From contig NZ_JAFLRF010000003.1 in assembly GCF_017315705.1 (NCBI RefSeq), positions 163,142-227,141 of the forward strand: a stretch of DNA of 64,000 nt. Reading direction: 5' to 3'. Below, piece by piece: positions 9,233-17,362 of this stretch (the first letter of the stretch is position 1; each line of letters starts with the position of its first letter). Source of the stretch: Trinickia mobilis. GTDB lineage: Bacteria > Pseudomonadota > Gammaproteobacteria > Burkholderiales > Burkholderiaceae. The position numbers and the translations under genes are program-made. Under the pieces are notes generated by a model that saw nothing but the letters and a program-made list of their open reading frames with translations, searched no databases and was not told the origin of the DNA.

Positions 9233-10570
9233 ATGGAAACCAGGGACGGGCCCACGCTGCATTCCGACGCCGGTCCTGCCGGGGCCGGCGCTCCATCCCG
9301 GGTTCCCGAAGGTTTTGCGCACCTGGGCAGGCAGCCGTTGCTCGATCGCGACGGAATGCTGCGCGGCTTCGAGCTGCTGTTTCGCGGCGATGTCCAAAAT
9401 CACGCCAAAATCGAGGACGAGGACAACGCCACCGCCCAGGTCATCATCCGCACGATCGGCGAATTCGGCGTGCGCGCCGCGCTCGGCGGCCACAAGGGCT
9501 ATCTGAACGCGAGCCGCGCGATGCTGCTCGCCGATGCGATCACGCTGATTCCGAACGAACGCTTCGTGTTCGAGCTGCCGCCCGATATCGAGGTGGACGC
9601 CGCGCTGCTCGGGCGGCTCGTCCAACTGCACGCGAAGCGCTACCGCTTCGTGCTCGACGAAGTCGTGCAGCCCGACGCGACGTTCGCGAAGCTTTTGCCC
9701 TACGCCGAATCCGTCAAGATCGATTTCAGCCGCTGCTCGCCCGAGCTGCTGCCGAAACTCGCGAAAGTGCTGAAGTCGGCGGGCAAGATCCTGATCGCGA
9801 TGAAGGTCGAATCGCAGGACGCGTTCGAGGAGGCGAAGGCGCTCGGCTTCGATCTGTTCCAGGGGTATTTCTTCGCGCGGCCGCAAATGCTGACGGCCCG
9901 CCGCGCCAGCGCGCCGCGTCAGGCGCTGCTCAATCTGCTGCGACTGCTGTCGTCGGACCCGAGCGTCGCGCAGCTCGAAGCCGAATTGAAGCTCACGCCG
10001 GTGCTCGTCATGCATCTGATGCGGCTCGCGAATTCGGGCGAGTACAGCATCGGCCGCAAGGTGGCGACGCTGCGCGACGCGATCATCGCGACCGGCACCA
10101 ACCGCATCACGCGCTGGACCCAAATGCTGCTGTACGCGGACGGCCGCAAGGTGCCGCTCGAAGACGATCCGCTGCTGCAGCTCGCGGCCACGCGCGCGCG
10201 TTTCATGGAGCTGGCCGTTGCGCGCCTGCCGAACGCGAACCGGCAGACGACGGATGCGGCGTTCCTGACGGGCGTCTTCTCGCTCGTCGACGCCGTGTTC
10301 GGCGACTCGCTCGAGCACACGCTCGAAGATCTCACGCTGTCGCGCCATATTCGCGCGGCGATCCTCGAGCGCGAAGGCGTGCTCGGCACGCTGCTTTCGG
10401 CCGTCGAAGCGCTGGAGCTCGGAGATTGGGCGGCGCTCGACCGCGCCTGCGAGACACTCGCGCCGCTCACCTCGGCCGAGCTGGCCGAGCTGGCGCTCAA
10501 CGCCGCGGCATGGGCGGCCTCCGCCGATCACAGCGCGGATAGCCAAGGCTTGGAACGACTCGAGGATTGA
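9233..10570 (+). CDS. EAL-HDOD signalling protein with degenerate EAL site
   Basis: A 445-residue protein of the YuxH/CdgJ type: EAL-like domain (residues ~25-230) followed by an HDOD domain (~240-430, TPVLVMHLMRLANSGEY). The EAL signature is degraded: FELLFRG in place of xEALxR, LDEVV where active enzymes have DDFG, and MKVES where they have EGVE, although VKIDF and FQGYFFARP remain. It is therefore probably not a cyclic-di-GMP phosphodiesterase but a binding or scaffold protein. I start at ATG 9233; the open frame reaches back to 9014 but that part looks non-coding. A TATAAT at 9136-9141 could be its -10 box. Confidence 0.85.
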   Translation: METRDGPTLHSDAGPAGAGAPSRVPEGFAHLGRQPLLDRDGMLRGFELLFRGDVQNHAKIEDEDNATAQVIIRTIGEFGVRAALGGHKGYLNASRAMLLADAITLIPNERFVFELPPDIEVDAALLGRLVQLHAKRYRFVLDEVVQPDATFAKLLPYAESVKIDFSRCSPELLPKLAKVLKSAGKILIAMKVESQDAFEEAKALGFDLFQGYFFARPQMLTARRASAPRQALLNLLRLLSSDPSVAQLEAELKLTPVLVMHLMRLANSGEYSIGRKVATLRDAIIATGTNRITRWTQMLLYADGRKVPLEDDPLLQLAATRARFMELAVARLPNANRQTTDAAFLTGVFSLVDAVFGDSLEHTLEDLTLSRHIRAAILEREGVLGTLLSAVEALELGDWAALDRACETLAPLTSAELAELALNAAAWAASADHSADSQGLERLED

Positions 10571-10607
10571 ACGCGGGGTCACGCGGCCAAGCGGCCGCCC
10601 CGTCGAA

Positions 10608-12062
10608 TCAAAGCGTTTCGACCTCGCGCGTCGGCGCGTGCGCGAAGAAACGGCCCAGCTCGCGCGCGAGTTCGTTGAGCGCGCTCATCTCGCGCTGCGA
10701 GATCTTGCGCGGCTCCTGATCACGCGACCAGTCGCCGTACATGAGCGCCACAGTCGAATGATTGGCCGTCACCGGCAACAAGACGAACGAGCGCGCGTCG
10801 TCGAACGACTGCTTGAACCAGGCCGGCAGGCGCGCGACCATCTTCGGGTCGTGCGCGTTTTCGATGAAGATGCCGACAGAATTGGCGATCGCGAGATGGA
10901 ACACGTCGGGCTCGAACGCCTCGGGGAAATGCAGCGACTGCAGCAGGGTATCGACGTCGCGCCCGAAGCCCATGCGCGCCTTGAAGACACCCGGTGCCTG
11001 CCGCACGAACACGACCGTCCGGCAGAAATTGAGGCTCGCGAGCACGGTTTCCGACGCGAGCGCGAGCACCGGCGCGAGCGCATTCTCCGACGGCAGCGCG
11101 CGCAAGTCTTCGAGCCCTTCGCCGATGCGCGCCTCCGGCGTGACGGCCGCGCGCGCGATCGCATCGGCGTTCGCGCGCAGCTCGACGATCTCGCGCATCA
11201 CGCCGTCGCCGGTTTCCTCGTGCGCGAGCGCGACGCTCATCTGCGCGAGCGTGTCGGCATCGGTCGCGAGCGGGCGGCTGTAGCGATGCGCGAGCTCGGC
11301 GATGCGCGACTCGCGCACGTGGTCGGGCACGTCGGCGGCCGTCAGCGCGTCGGCGACTTCAGTCGAATAGTTCGTGATCGCGCGCAGCCAGTGCACCTCG
11401 CGCGATTCGTTCGCGTCGGGCTCGTACGTGGCCATGCCTGCGCGGATCATGTCCGGCAGCCGCCAGCGCTTGGCCGCTTCGAGCCCGAGCTCTGCGAAGC
11501 TCACGCCGAGCACGGCGACGCAAGCGGCCGCTTCGCCGATGCCTTCGGCCCTGGCCTTGCGGCGGATCTGGTCCCACTCGCCTTCGAGGTAGAACACGAC
11601 GAGGAGCTTGCCGACCTGCCGCATCAGCGTGCAGACGACCGCCTCTTCGCTCGCGCGCAGATCGCCCCACTCGGTGAGCTTGCGCGCGACGCAGCCCGAG
11701 AGCATCGTGCGGTTCAGCTCGAGCTTCGCGTCGATGCGGCGCGGCGCGCTGTGATGAAAGTGATCGACGAGCTTGAGCCCCACGACGAGGTGCCCCACGG
11801 CATCCATGCCGAGCACCATCAGGGCCCGCGTGACGGTCGTGATGTTGCCGCCGAAGGCCATGTACATCGCCGAATTCGCGAGACGCAGCACCTTTTGCGT
11901 CAGCGCGAAGTCCGACAGCACGACTTGCACGAGCGCCGTGAAGTCCAGATCGTCGTTGTTCATCGCCGCCATCGTGGTGCGCAGCGATTGCGAAAGCATC
12001 GGAAAGTCCCCGCGCTCGCTCATCCGCGCCCACAGCTTGTCGAGCAGCGCCGCCTTTACCAT
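10608..12062 (-). CDS. HDOD domain protein with GAF-like C-terminal region
   Basis: A 484-residue cytoplasmic protein. Residues ~15-215 are an HDOD domain (DFPMLSQSLRTTMAAMNN, VVLSDFALTQKVLRLANSAMY, CTLMRQVGKLLVVFYL), a regulatory relative of HD phosphohydrolases without the metal-binding HD pair. The C-terminal third (from about residue 320) has an alternating strand/helix pattern that resembles a GAF sensor. Such proteins act in signal transduction, often with cyclic-di-GMP modules like the neighbours. The start codon is preceded by repeat copy B, which ends eight bases upstream. Confidence 0.8.
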   Translation of the reverse strand: MVKAALLDKLWARMSERGDFPMLSQSLRTTMAAMNNDDLDFTALVQVVLSDFALTQKVLRLANSAMYMAFGGNITTVTRALMVLGMDAVGHLVVGLKLVDHFHHSAPRRIDAKLELNRTMLSGCVARKLTEWGDLRASEEAVVCTLMRQVGKLLVVFYLEGEWDQIRRKARAEGIGEAAACVAVLGVSFAELGLEAAKRWRLPDMIRAGMATYEPDANESREVHWLRAITNYSTEVADALTAADVPDHVRESRIAELAHRYSRPLATDADTLAQMSVALAHEETGDGVMREIVELRANADAIARAAVTPEARIGEGLEDLRALPSENALAPVLALASETVLASLNFCRTVVFVRQAPGVFKARMGFGRDVDTLLQSLHFPEAFEPDVFHLAIANSVGIFIENAHDPKMVARLPAWFKQSFDDARSFVLLPVTANHSTVALMYGDWSRDQEPRKISQREMSALNELARELGRFFAHAPTREVETL

Positions 12063-12071
12063 GTCAGCATC

Positions 12072-12137
12072 CGCCGGGCCGCCCCAAGGACGCTGAGCGC
12101 CCCCACGAGGGGCAGCGAGCGAAGTGAGGCAGGGGGC
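12072..12137 (-). repeat. Modular palindromic intergenic repeat, copy B
   Basis: On the minus strand: CCCCCTGCCTCACTTCGCTC, then CCCCTCGTGGGGG, ending CTTGGGGCGGCCCGGCGG just upstream of the ATG of the HDOD gene (12062). It has the same skeleton as copies C-E in the same orientation relative to the downstream gene, but without the internal AGCGCTTTAGCGCT module and with a weaker purine run (GCGGATG) before the start codon. Confidence 0.7.
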
Positions 12138-12221
12138 TGTTTCAATTTCAATTCCGTACCCATACGCATTTCAGTGTGTGCCGTGCCGCCGGTCAGCAGA
12201 CGCTAGTCGTGAATGAGCGCA

Positions 12222-14078
12222 TCAGGCATCGGTGCTCTCATGCAGGACGAGGGTCCGCGCTTCGAAGCGCCGGGCCAGCTCCTCGGACGGCAGCGCCTTG
12301 CAGACGAGCCAGCCCTGGATGTGGTCGCAGCCCATTTCGGCGAGCAGCTCGCGCTGCGCTTCGGTTTCTACGCCTTCCGCGACGAGTTCGAGATCGAGCG
12401 TCTGCGCGAGCCCGACCACCGCGGAAACGATTGCTTGATCGTTGCGGGAGGTTAGCAGGTTCTCGACAAAGCTGCGGTCGATTTTCAATTTAGCGAGCGG
12501 GAAGCGTTGCAGGTACGCAAGGCTCGAGTAGCCGGTGCCGAAATCGTCGACGGCAAAGCGGATGCCGATGCTCGTCAACTCCTCCAGCAGCACCTTCGCG
12601 TGCGCGGGGTCGTGCATCAAGAGGCTCTCGGTGATCTCGAACACGAGGCGGTGCGGATCGAGCCCGGTCAGCTCGATCGCGTCGCGCACGCTCTGCGTGA
12701 AGCGCGGGTCGCGGAACTGCTGCGCCGACACGTTGACCGCCACGTATTGCAGCGGGATGCCTCGGGCGTCCCATTGGACCACCTGCATGCAAGCGATCTT
12801 CAGCACCCAGTTGCCGAGGTAGTTGATGAGCCCGATCGACTCCGCAAGCGGAATGAAAGTCGACGGCGGCACGAGCCCGTGCACGGGGTGGTGCCAGCGG
12901 ATCAGCGCCTCCACGCCGACGACGCCGCGCGTCGCGCTGGTCGTGATCGGCTGGAAGTGCAGCGAGAACTCGCCGTTGCGCACGCCGTCGTAGAGGTCGG
13001 CTTCGAGCTTGAGCCGCTCGGCGTCGGCCGGGTCGGACTCCGGCGTATGGAACGTCAGCATGTTGCCGCCCGCCGCCTTCGCCTGCGCGAGCGCGTGATC
13101 GGCGCAGCGCAGCAACTGGCCGTGGTGCGCGTGCTCGGTGCCATGGCCGTGGCCCTGGTGGCTCTCGTCGGGATAGAGCGCGATGCCGATGCTCGCCGAC
13201 AAATGCACCGGCTGCCCGTTGAAGGTGTAGGGCTGCTGGACCGCGGTCATGAGGCGCCGGCCGAGCGCTTCGACGGCGGCCGTGGCGTCGTCTTTGTTCG
13301 GCGCGGTGAGCAGGACCGCGAACTCGTCGCTCGCGACGCGCGCGAGCGTCTCGCCTTGCGAAGCGGTCGTCTGCAGGCGCCGCGCGGTCTCGCGCAGCAT
13401 GTCGTCGCCCGCGTCGTAGCCGAGCGCGCGGTTCACGCGCTGGTAGTCGTCGAGGTCGAGCAAAAGCAGCGCCGCGCAGGTGCCGCGCCTGTCTGCGTCG
13501 TCCTGCGCGCGCGTGAGCGCGGGAACGAGCCCGGAGAGATTGGCGAGGCCTGTCATGCGGTCGTGGTGCAGCTCGTAGGTGAGCCGCTCTTCGGCCGCGC
13601 GCCAAGCCGAGATGTCGAAGCCGGCGATCGCGAAGCCCGCCACGCCCGCGTGGCTGCTCTTGACGACGCGCAGCTCGACGGCGAGCGGGTAGGTCAGCGA
13701 CTTGACGAGGTGCAGCGTCGCCTTCTCGACGCCGCCGGAGAGCTCCGCGCGGGCGAGCAGCGCTTCGAGCGCGGCCGCTTCGCCGGCCGGCACGAGATCG
13801 TGCAGCGTGATGGTCTGCAGGTACTCGCGCCGGTAGCCGATGAAGCGCAGGCTCGCGTCGGACACGTAGAGGAAGCGCTGGGCGAGGTCGATGTGCGCGA
13901 GGAAGTCGACGGCGCCGACGGTCTCTTCGAGCCGAGCCTGCAAGGCGGCGCCTGCCGCTTTCGTGTCGCCGGCGGCGTCGCCCGGCGTGCCGGCGGGCTC
14001 GCTCGAGCGGCCGCGCAACTTGTCGATGGCGGCGCGCCAGGAGGGCCGGCGGGGCGCGGGGGTCCGATTCGCTTCCAT
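12222..14078 (-). CDS. PAS-GGDEF-EAL protein, probable cyclic-di-GMP phosphodiesterase
   Basis: A 618-residue protein: a PAS-like sensor (~70-190), a GGDEF domain (~195-360) and an EAL domain (~375-610). The EAL site looks intact: GVEALIRW, NVSAQQF, FEITESLL, DDFGTGYSSLAYL, LKIDRSF, VAEGVET. The GGDEF site reads ARVASDEFAVLL instead of GGDEF, so diguanylate cyclase activity is unlikely and the domain may act as a GTP-sensing regulator of the EAL domain. The start at 14078 gives MEANRTPAP; an upstream TTG at 14132 falls in GC-rich palindromic sequence and is less likely. No transmembrane segment is seen. Confidence 0.87.
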   Translation of the reverse strand: MEANRTPAPRRPSWRAAIDKLRGRSSEPAGTPGDAAGDTKAAGAALQARLEETVGAVDFLAHIDLAQRFLYVSDASLRFIGYRREYLQTITLHDLVPAGEAAALEALLARAELSGGVEKATLHLVKSLTYPLAVELRVVKSSHAGVAGFAIAGFDISAWRAAEERLTYELHHDRMTGLANLSGLVPALTRAQDDADRRGTCAALLLLDLDDYQRVNRALGYDAGDDMLRETARRLQTTASQGETLARVASDEFAVLLTAPNKDDATAAVEALGRRLMTAVQQPYTFNGQPVHLSASIGIALYPDESHQGHGHGTEHAHHGQLLRCADHALAQAKAAGGNMLTFHTPESDPADAERLKLEADLYDGVRNGEFSLHFQPITTSATRGVVGVEALIRWHHPVHGLVPPSTFIPLAESIGLINYLGNWVLKIACMQVVQWDARGIPLQYVAVNVSAQQFRDPRFTQSVRDAIELTGLDPHRLVFEITESLLMHDPAHAKVLLEELTSIGIRFAVDDFGTGYSSLAYLQRFPLAKLKIDRSFVENLLTSRNDQAIVSAVVGLAQTLDLELVAEGVETEAQRELLAEMGCDHIQGWLVCKALPSEELARRFEARTLVLHESTDA

Positions 14079-14392
14079 GTATTTGTTGGCGACGCGAAGT
14101 CTCTTTGCGGCCGGCCAGGGGCCTTGCCCCAAGGCCGGCGGGGGGTTCGCGAGAGGCCGGGCTGGCTGCCGCCGGTTGGGCAGTCCGTGTTGCCTCTCAT
14201 CAGATCAAGATATCGGCGGTGCCCTGGATTTCTTTAGTGCCGCAAACCCACTTTCGCGTTGAGGTTTTGGTTCGTCTGCAGAATCGATAATTTTTGAGAG
14301 ACAATGCGGGGCTGCGCGGCGCCGCGACGAGCCGCCGAGGCAGCTTACCCAGCCTTACCTGCCGAATTGACTGAATTCCTTGAGACCGACTC
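14079..14392. other. Divergent intergenic region with GC-rich palindromes
   Basis: This 314-bp gap separates two divergently transcribed cyclic-di-GMP-type genes. Positions ~14109-14140 hold nested GC palindromes (GGCCGGCC, GGCCTTGCCCCAAGGCC). They do not share the skeleton of repeats A-E. A GATAAT at 14286-14291 is a possible -10 box for the plus-strand gene, with no well-spaced -35. I see nothing else. Confidence 0.4.
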
Positions 14393-15676
14393 ATGGCCGA
14401 AAACCCGCCCGTACGCACGACGCAGGCATCCGAATGCGTGTACCTGGGGCGCCAGCCGATTATCGAGCGCAACGGCGCGCTCAAGGCGTACGAGCTGCTG
14501 TTTCGTTCGAGCACTCAAAATTTCGCGCTCGTGACGAGCGACGCGCAGGCGACCGCGCAAGTCGTCGCGCGCACGATCGGCGGCATCGGGGTGTCGGCCG
14601 CGCTCGGCACGCATCGCGGCTATGTGAACATCAGCCGCGAGCTGATCTTCGACGACATCATCCACGTGATGTCGCCCGAGCGCTTCGTGCTCGAGGTGCT
14701 GGAAACCGTGTCGTTCGACGCGCCGCTGATCGCGCGGGTCAACAAGTTGCGCCGCGCGGGCTATGCGGTTGCGCTCGACGACGTGTGCGAGCTGTCCGGC
14801 GGGTTGCTTTCGACCCTTCAGCACGTCGACATCGTCAAGGTCGATTTTCTGCAGACGCCGCGGCCGAAGCTCGCGGCGCTCGCCGAGGCGGTCCGCGCGC
14901 GCGGCAAGACGCTGATTGCCGAGAAGGTCGAAACGCAGGAGGACTTCGCGCTTGCGCGGCAGCTCGGCTTCGACATGTTCCAAGGCTATTACTTCGCGCG
15001 TCCGCAGGTGCTGACCGCGCGCCGCACGGATCCCTCGCGGCGCTCGCTGTTGCGCATGCTCGCGCTCCTCGCGAGCGACGCGAAGCTGACCGAGCTCGAA
15101 GCGGAGCTGAAGCTCAATCCGGAAGTCGTCGTGCAATTGCTGCGACTCGTCAATTCGAGCGGGTTCGGGCTCGGGCGCCGCATCGCGTCGCTGCGTGAGG
15201 CGATCATCGCGGCCGGCACGCGCCAGATCGCGCGCTGGGCGCAGTTGCTGCTGTATGCCGACAGCGGCGATCTGCCGTGGCGCGCCGATCCGCTCGTGCA
15301 ATTGGCCGGCGCCCGCTCGCGCTTCATGGAGTTGGCCGCGAGCCGCGTGCGTCCGGACGACGAGCGCTTCGTCGATGCCGCGTTCATGACCGGCATCTTT
15401 TCGCTCGTGCACGTGGTGCTCGGCGTGGCGTCGCCGGCCGAGGCGCTCGACAAGCTCGGCCTCGTGTCGGAGATTCGCGATGCGATCGTCTACGGCGTCG
15501 GTCCGCTGGGCGCGCTGCTCGCGATCGCACAGGCCGCGGACGAGGGCGGCGCCGAGCGGCTGACGTCTGCGGCGCAGCTCACGCACGACCCGTTCGCGGC
15601 CCTCACGCCCGAGGTGCTCGCCGAGTTGAATCTGGCGGCGGCCGCGTGGTTCGGCCTGCACGGCCGCGACGCATAA
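14393..15676 (+). CDS. EAL-HDOD signalling protein (second copy)
   Basis: A 427-residue paralogue of the gene at 9233: EAL-like domain (~15-220) then HDOD (~225-410, NPEVVVQLLRLVNSSGFGLG). It keeps more of the EAL site than its neighbour (ALDDVCE, VKVDF, IAEKVET, FQGYYFARPQ), but the signature is still AYELLFRS and DDFG is replaced by DDVC, so phosphodiesterase activity is doubtful. The whole 9.2-15.7 kb block looks like a local expansion of HDOD/EAL signalling parts. Confidence 0.86.
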   Translation: MAENPPVRTTQASECVYLGRQPIIERNGALKAYELLFRSSTQNFALVTSDAQATAQVVARTIGGIGVSAALGTHRGYVNISRELIFDDIIHVMSPERFVLEVLETVSFDAPLIARVNKLRRAGYAVALDDVCELSGGLLSTLQHVDIVKVDFLQTPRPKLAALAEAVRARGKTLIAEKVETQEDFALARQLGFDMFQGYYFARPQVLTARRTDPSRRSLLRMLALLASDAKLTELEAELKLNPEVVVQLLRLVNSSGFGLGRRIASLREAIIAAGTRQIARWAQLLLYADSGDLPWRADPLVQLAGARSRFMELAASRVRPDDERFVDAAFMTGIFSLVHVVLGVASPAEALDKLGLVSEIRDAIVYGVGPLGALLAIAQAADEGGAERLTSAAQLTHDPFAALTPEVLAELNLAAAAWFGLHGRDA

Positions 15677-15988
15677 GTCGCAGTGAGCGAAACTCGAGTG
15701 CCGCCGTTATCGGCTCACTGACGGGAACGGCAAAGTTAAGCGATTTCCGAATTCCGCGCCGCGGGCTTTCCCTGTGCTCCTGAGACGGCGTTGCTCGCAT
15801 AGCGTGATTTGCAGGACCTGTGGACACCGGCGCCGCATGAAAGCTTTTCGTCGGTAATGCTCGCATACAAACATATCGTTGAACGTAACGAATGTAGAAA
15901 GCAAAAAGGGGCATCCTAACCAGCGATACCATGCGCCACGAGCGCATCGGCCGGCTTCGGTTCGTTGCAGTCTGCGAAGGGGTTTCCT
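15677..15988. other. Intergenic region upstream of the first efflux operon
   Basis: It contains an 8-bp inverted repeat (CAGTGAGC 15681-15688, GCTCACTG 15713-15720, loop 24) just after the EAL-HDOD stop; it has no U-tract, so a terminator role is uncertain. The remainder, more AT-rich around 15840-15910, should hold the promoter of the efflux operon, but I find no convincing -35/-10 pair. Confidence 0.35.
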
Positions 15989-17137
15989 TTGGACGACGCG
16001 CGTGTCAGAAGAATGTCGAGAATCTTCTCGGCAGCGGGCATCGTTTTGCTGCTGCTGACCGGCGTGCTCGTTTTCCGCTTTTTCTACGATGCGTCGCACA
16101 AAAAAGCGCCGCCGCCGCCGGCGACGCCGGTCAGCGCGGTGACCGTCACGCTCGCCGACGTGCCCGTCTATATCGATGCGCTCGCAACCGTCGTGCCGAC
16201 GCGCTCGATCACCGTCATCACCCAGGTCAACGGCATTCTGAGCTCGGTCGATTTCGTCGAAGGGCAGCACGTGCGGCGCGGGCAGGTGATCGCGCGCATC
16301 GATTCACGCTCGCTCGAGGCGCAGCTCGAACAAGCGAAGGGCACGCTCGCGCACGACCGCGCCGCGCTCGCCAATGCGAAGCTCGATCTGGCGCGCTATC
16401 GCGTGCTGATCAAAGCGGGCTCGATCACGCAGCAAACGCTCGATACGCAGGTCGCGACCGTCGCGATGGACGAGGGCACGGTGCAGTCCGACGCGGGCAA
16501 CGTCGCGAATCTGGCAGTGCAGGTCGGCTATTGCACGATCACGTCGCCGGTCGACGGCGTGGTGGGCTTGCGGCTCGTCGACCCCGGCAACTACGTGAGC
16601 TCGACGAGCACCACCGGCATCGCGGTCATCACCGCGCTGGAACCGGCGACGCTCGTCTATGCGGTGCCCGAGGACTATCTCGGCGAGATCCATCAGGCGA
16701 TGGGGCGCGGCGCGGTGCCGGTCTACGCGTACGACCGCAACAAGAAGACGCTGCTTGCGACGGGCAAGCTGCTCGCGCTCGACAATCAAGTCGACACGAC
16801 GACCGGCACCGTCAAGGTCAAGGCGATCTTCGAACACGGCGGCGACGTGCTGTTTCCGAATCAGTTCGTCAACGCGCGGATGCAGGCCGACACGCTCGAG
16901 CAGGTGCCCGTCGTGCCGACCGCGGCGATCCAGCACGGCGCGGCGGGCGACTTCGTGTTCGTCGTCGGCGCGGGCAACAAGGTTGCGCTGCGCAACGTGA
17001 AGGCGGGGCCGGCGACGGGCGACGACACCGCGATCCTCGATCACGGCTTGAAGGCGGGCGAGCGCGTCGTCACCGACGGCGCCGACAAGCTCGACAACGG
17101 CTCCGTCGTCAAGGTCGTGAGCGCGGGGACGCGCTAA
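15989..17137 (+). CDS. RND efflux periplasmic adaptor (MdtA/MuxA type)
   Basis: Membrane-fusion protein linking the inner-membrane RND pump to an outer-membrane channel. It has one N-terminal membrane segment (about residues 10-30), a biotinyl-lipoyl-like half-motif (VTQVNGILSSVDFVEGQHVRRGQVIARID), an alpha-hairpin, and the second lipoyl half (YCTITSPVDGVVGLRLVDPGNYV). I prefer the TTG start at 15989 because GAAGGGG lies six bases upstream; ATG at 16013 has no well-placed ribosome site and would drop eight residues. It is first in an adaptor-RND-RND-OMF operon. Confidence 0.9.
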   Translation: MDDARVRRMSRIFSAAGIVLLLLTGVLVFRFFYDASHKKAPPPPATPVSAVTVTLADVPVYIDALATVVPTRSITVITQVNGILSSVDFVEGQHVRRGQVIARIDSRSLEAQLEQAKGTLAHDRAALANAKLDLARYRVLIKAGSITQQTLDTQVATVAMDEGTVQSDAGNVANLAVQVGYCTITSPVDGVVGLRLVDPGNYVSSTSTTGIAVITALEPATLVYAVPEDYLGEIHQAMGRGAVPVYAYDRNKKTLLATGKLLALDNQVDTTTGTVKVKAIFEHGGDVLFPNQFVNARMQADTLEQVPVVPTAAIQHGAAGDFVFVVGAGNKVALRNVKAGPATGDDTAILDHGLKAGERVVTDGADKLDNGSVVKVVSAGTR

Positions 17138-17167
17138 CCGAAGCGCAAATGGGGCCATCATGAACTA

Positions 17168-17359
17168 CCCCCACGCTCACTACCGTTCGCCGTCGACCGG
17201 AGTTAGCGCTTTAGCGCTTACTCCGGTCCCATGCAAAGCTCCCCCCGAGGGGGGCGATGCCGTCCACGGCCGGCTTTGCAAAGCCGGCCGGCTGCGCAGG
17301 CGCGGAGCGATGCTCCGCGAATTCCCTGCTACGCCCCTTGGGGCGGCCCAGCGGGAGGC
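17168..17359 (+). repeat. Modular palindromic intergenic repeat, copy C (longest)
   Basis: Skeleton CCCCCACGCTCACTACCGTT, a palindrome (GGAGTTAGCGC TTT AGCGCTTACTCC), CCCCCCGAGGGGGG, then two extra palindromes (GCCGGCTTTGCAAAGCCGGC; CGCGGAGCGATGCTCCGCG) and the end CCCTTGGGGCGGCCCAGCGGGAGGC. GGGAGG sits 6-7 bases before the ATG of the first RND gene and is its Shine-Dalgarno. ATCATGAAC occurs on both sides (17157-17165 and 17360-17368). Confidence 0.8.
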
Positions 17360-17362
17360 ATC

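Noticed and set aside
14109..14140. GC-rich nested palindromes upstream of the PAS-GGDEF-EAL gene, considered as a sixth copy of repeats A-E
   Set aside because: It lacks the CCCCCA start, the CCCCCGAGGGGG core and the GGCGGCCCGGCG end, so it is not shown to belong to the family.
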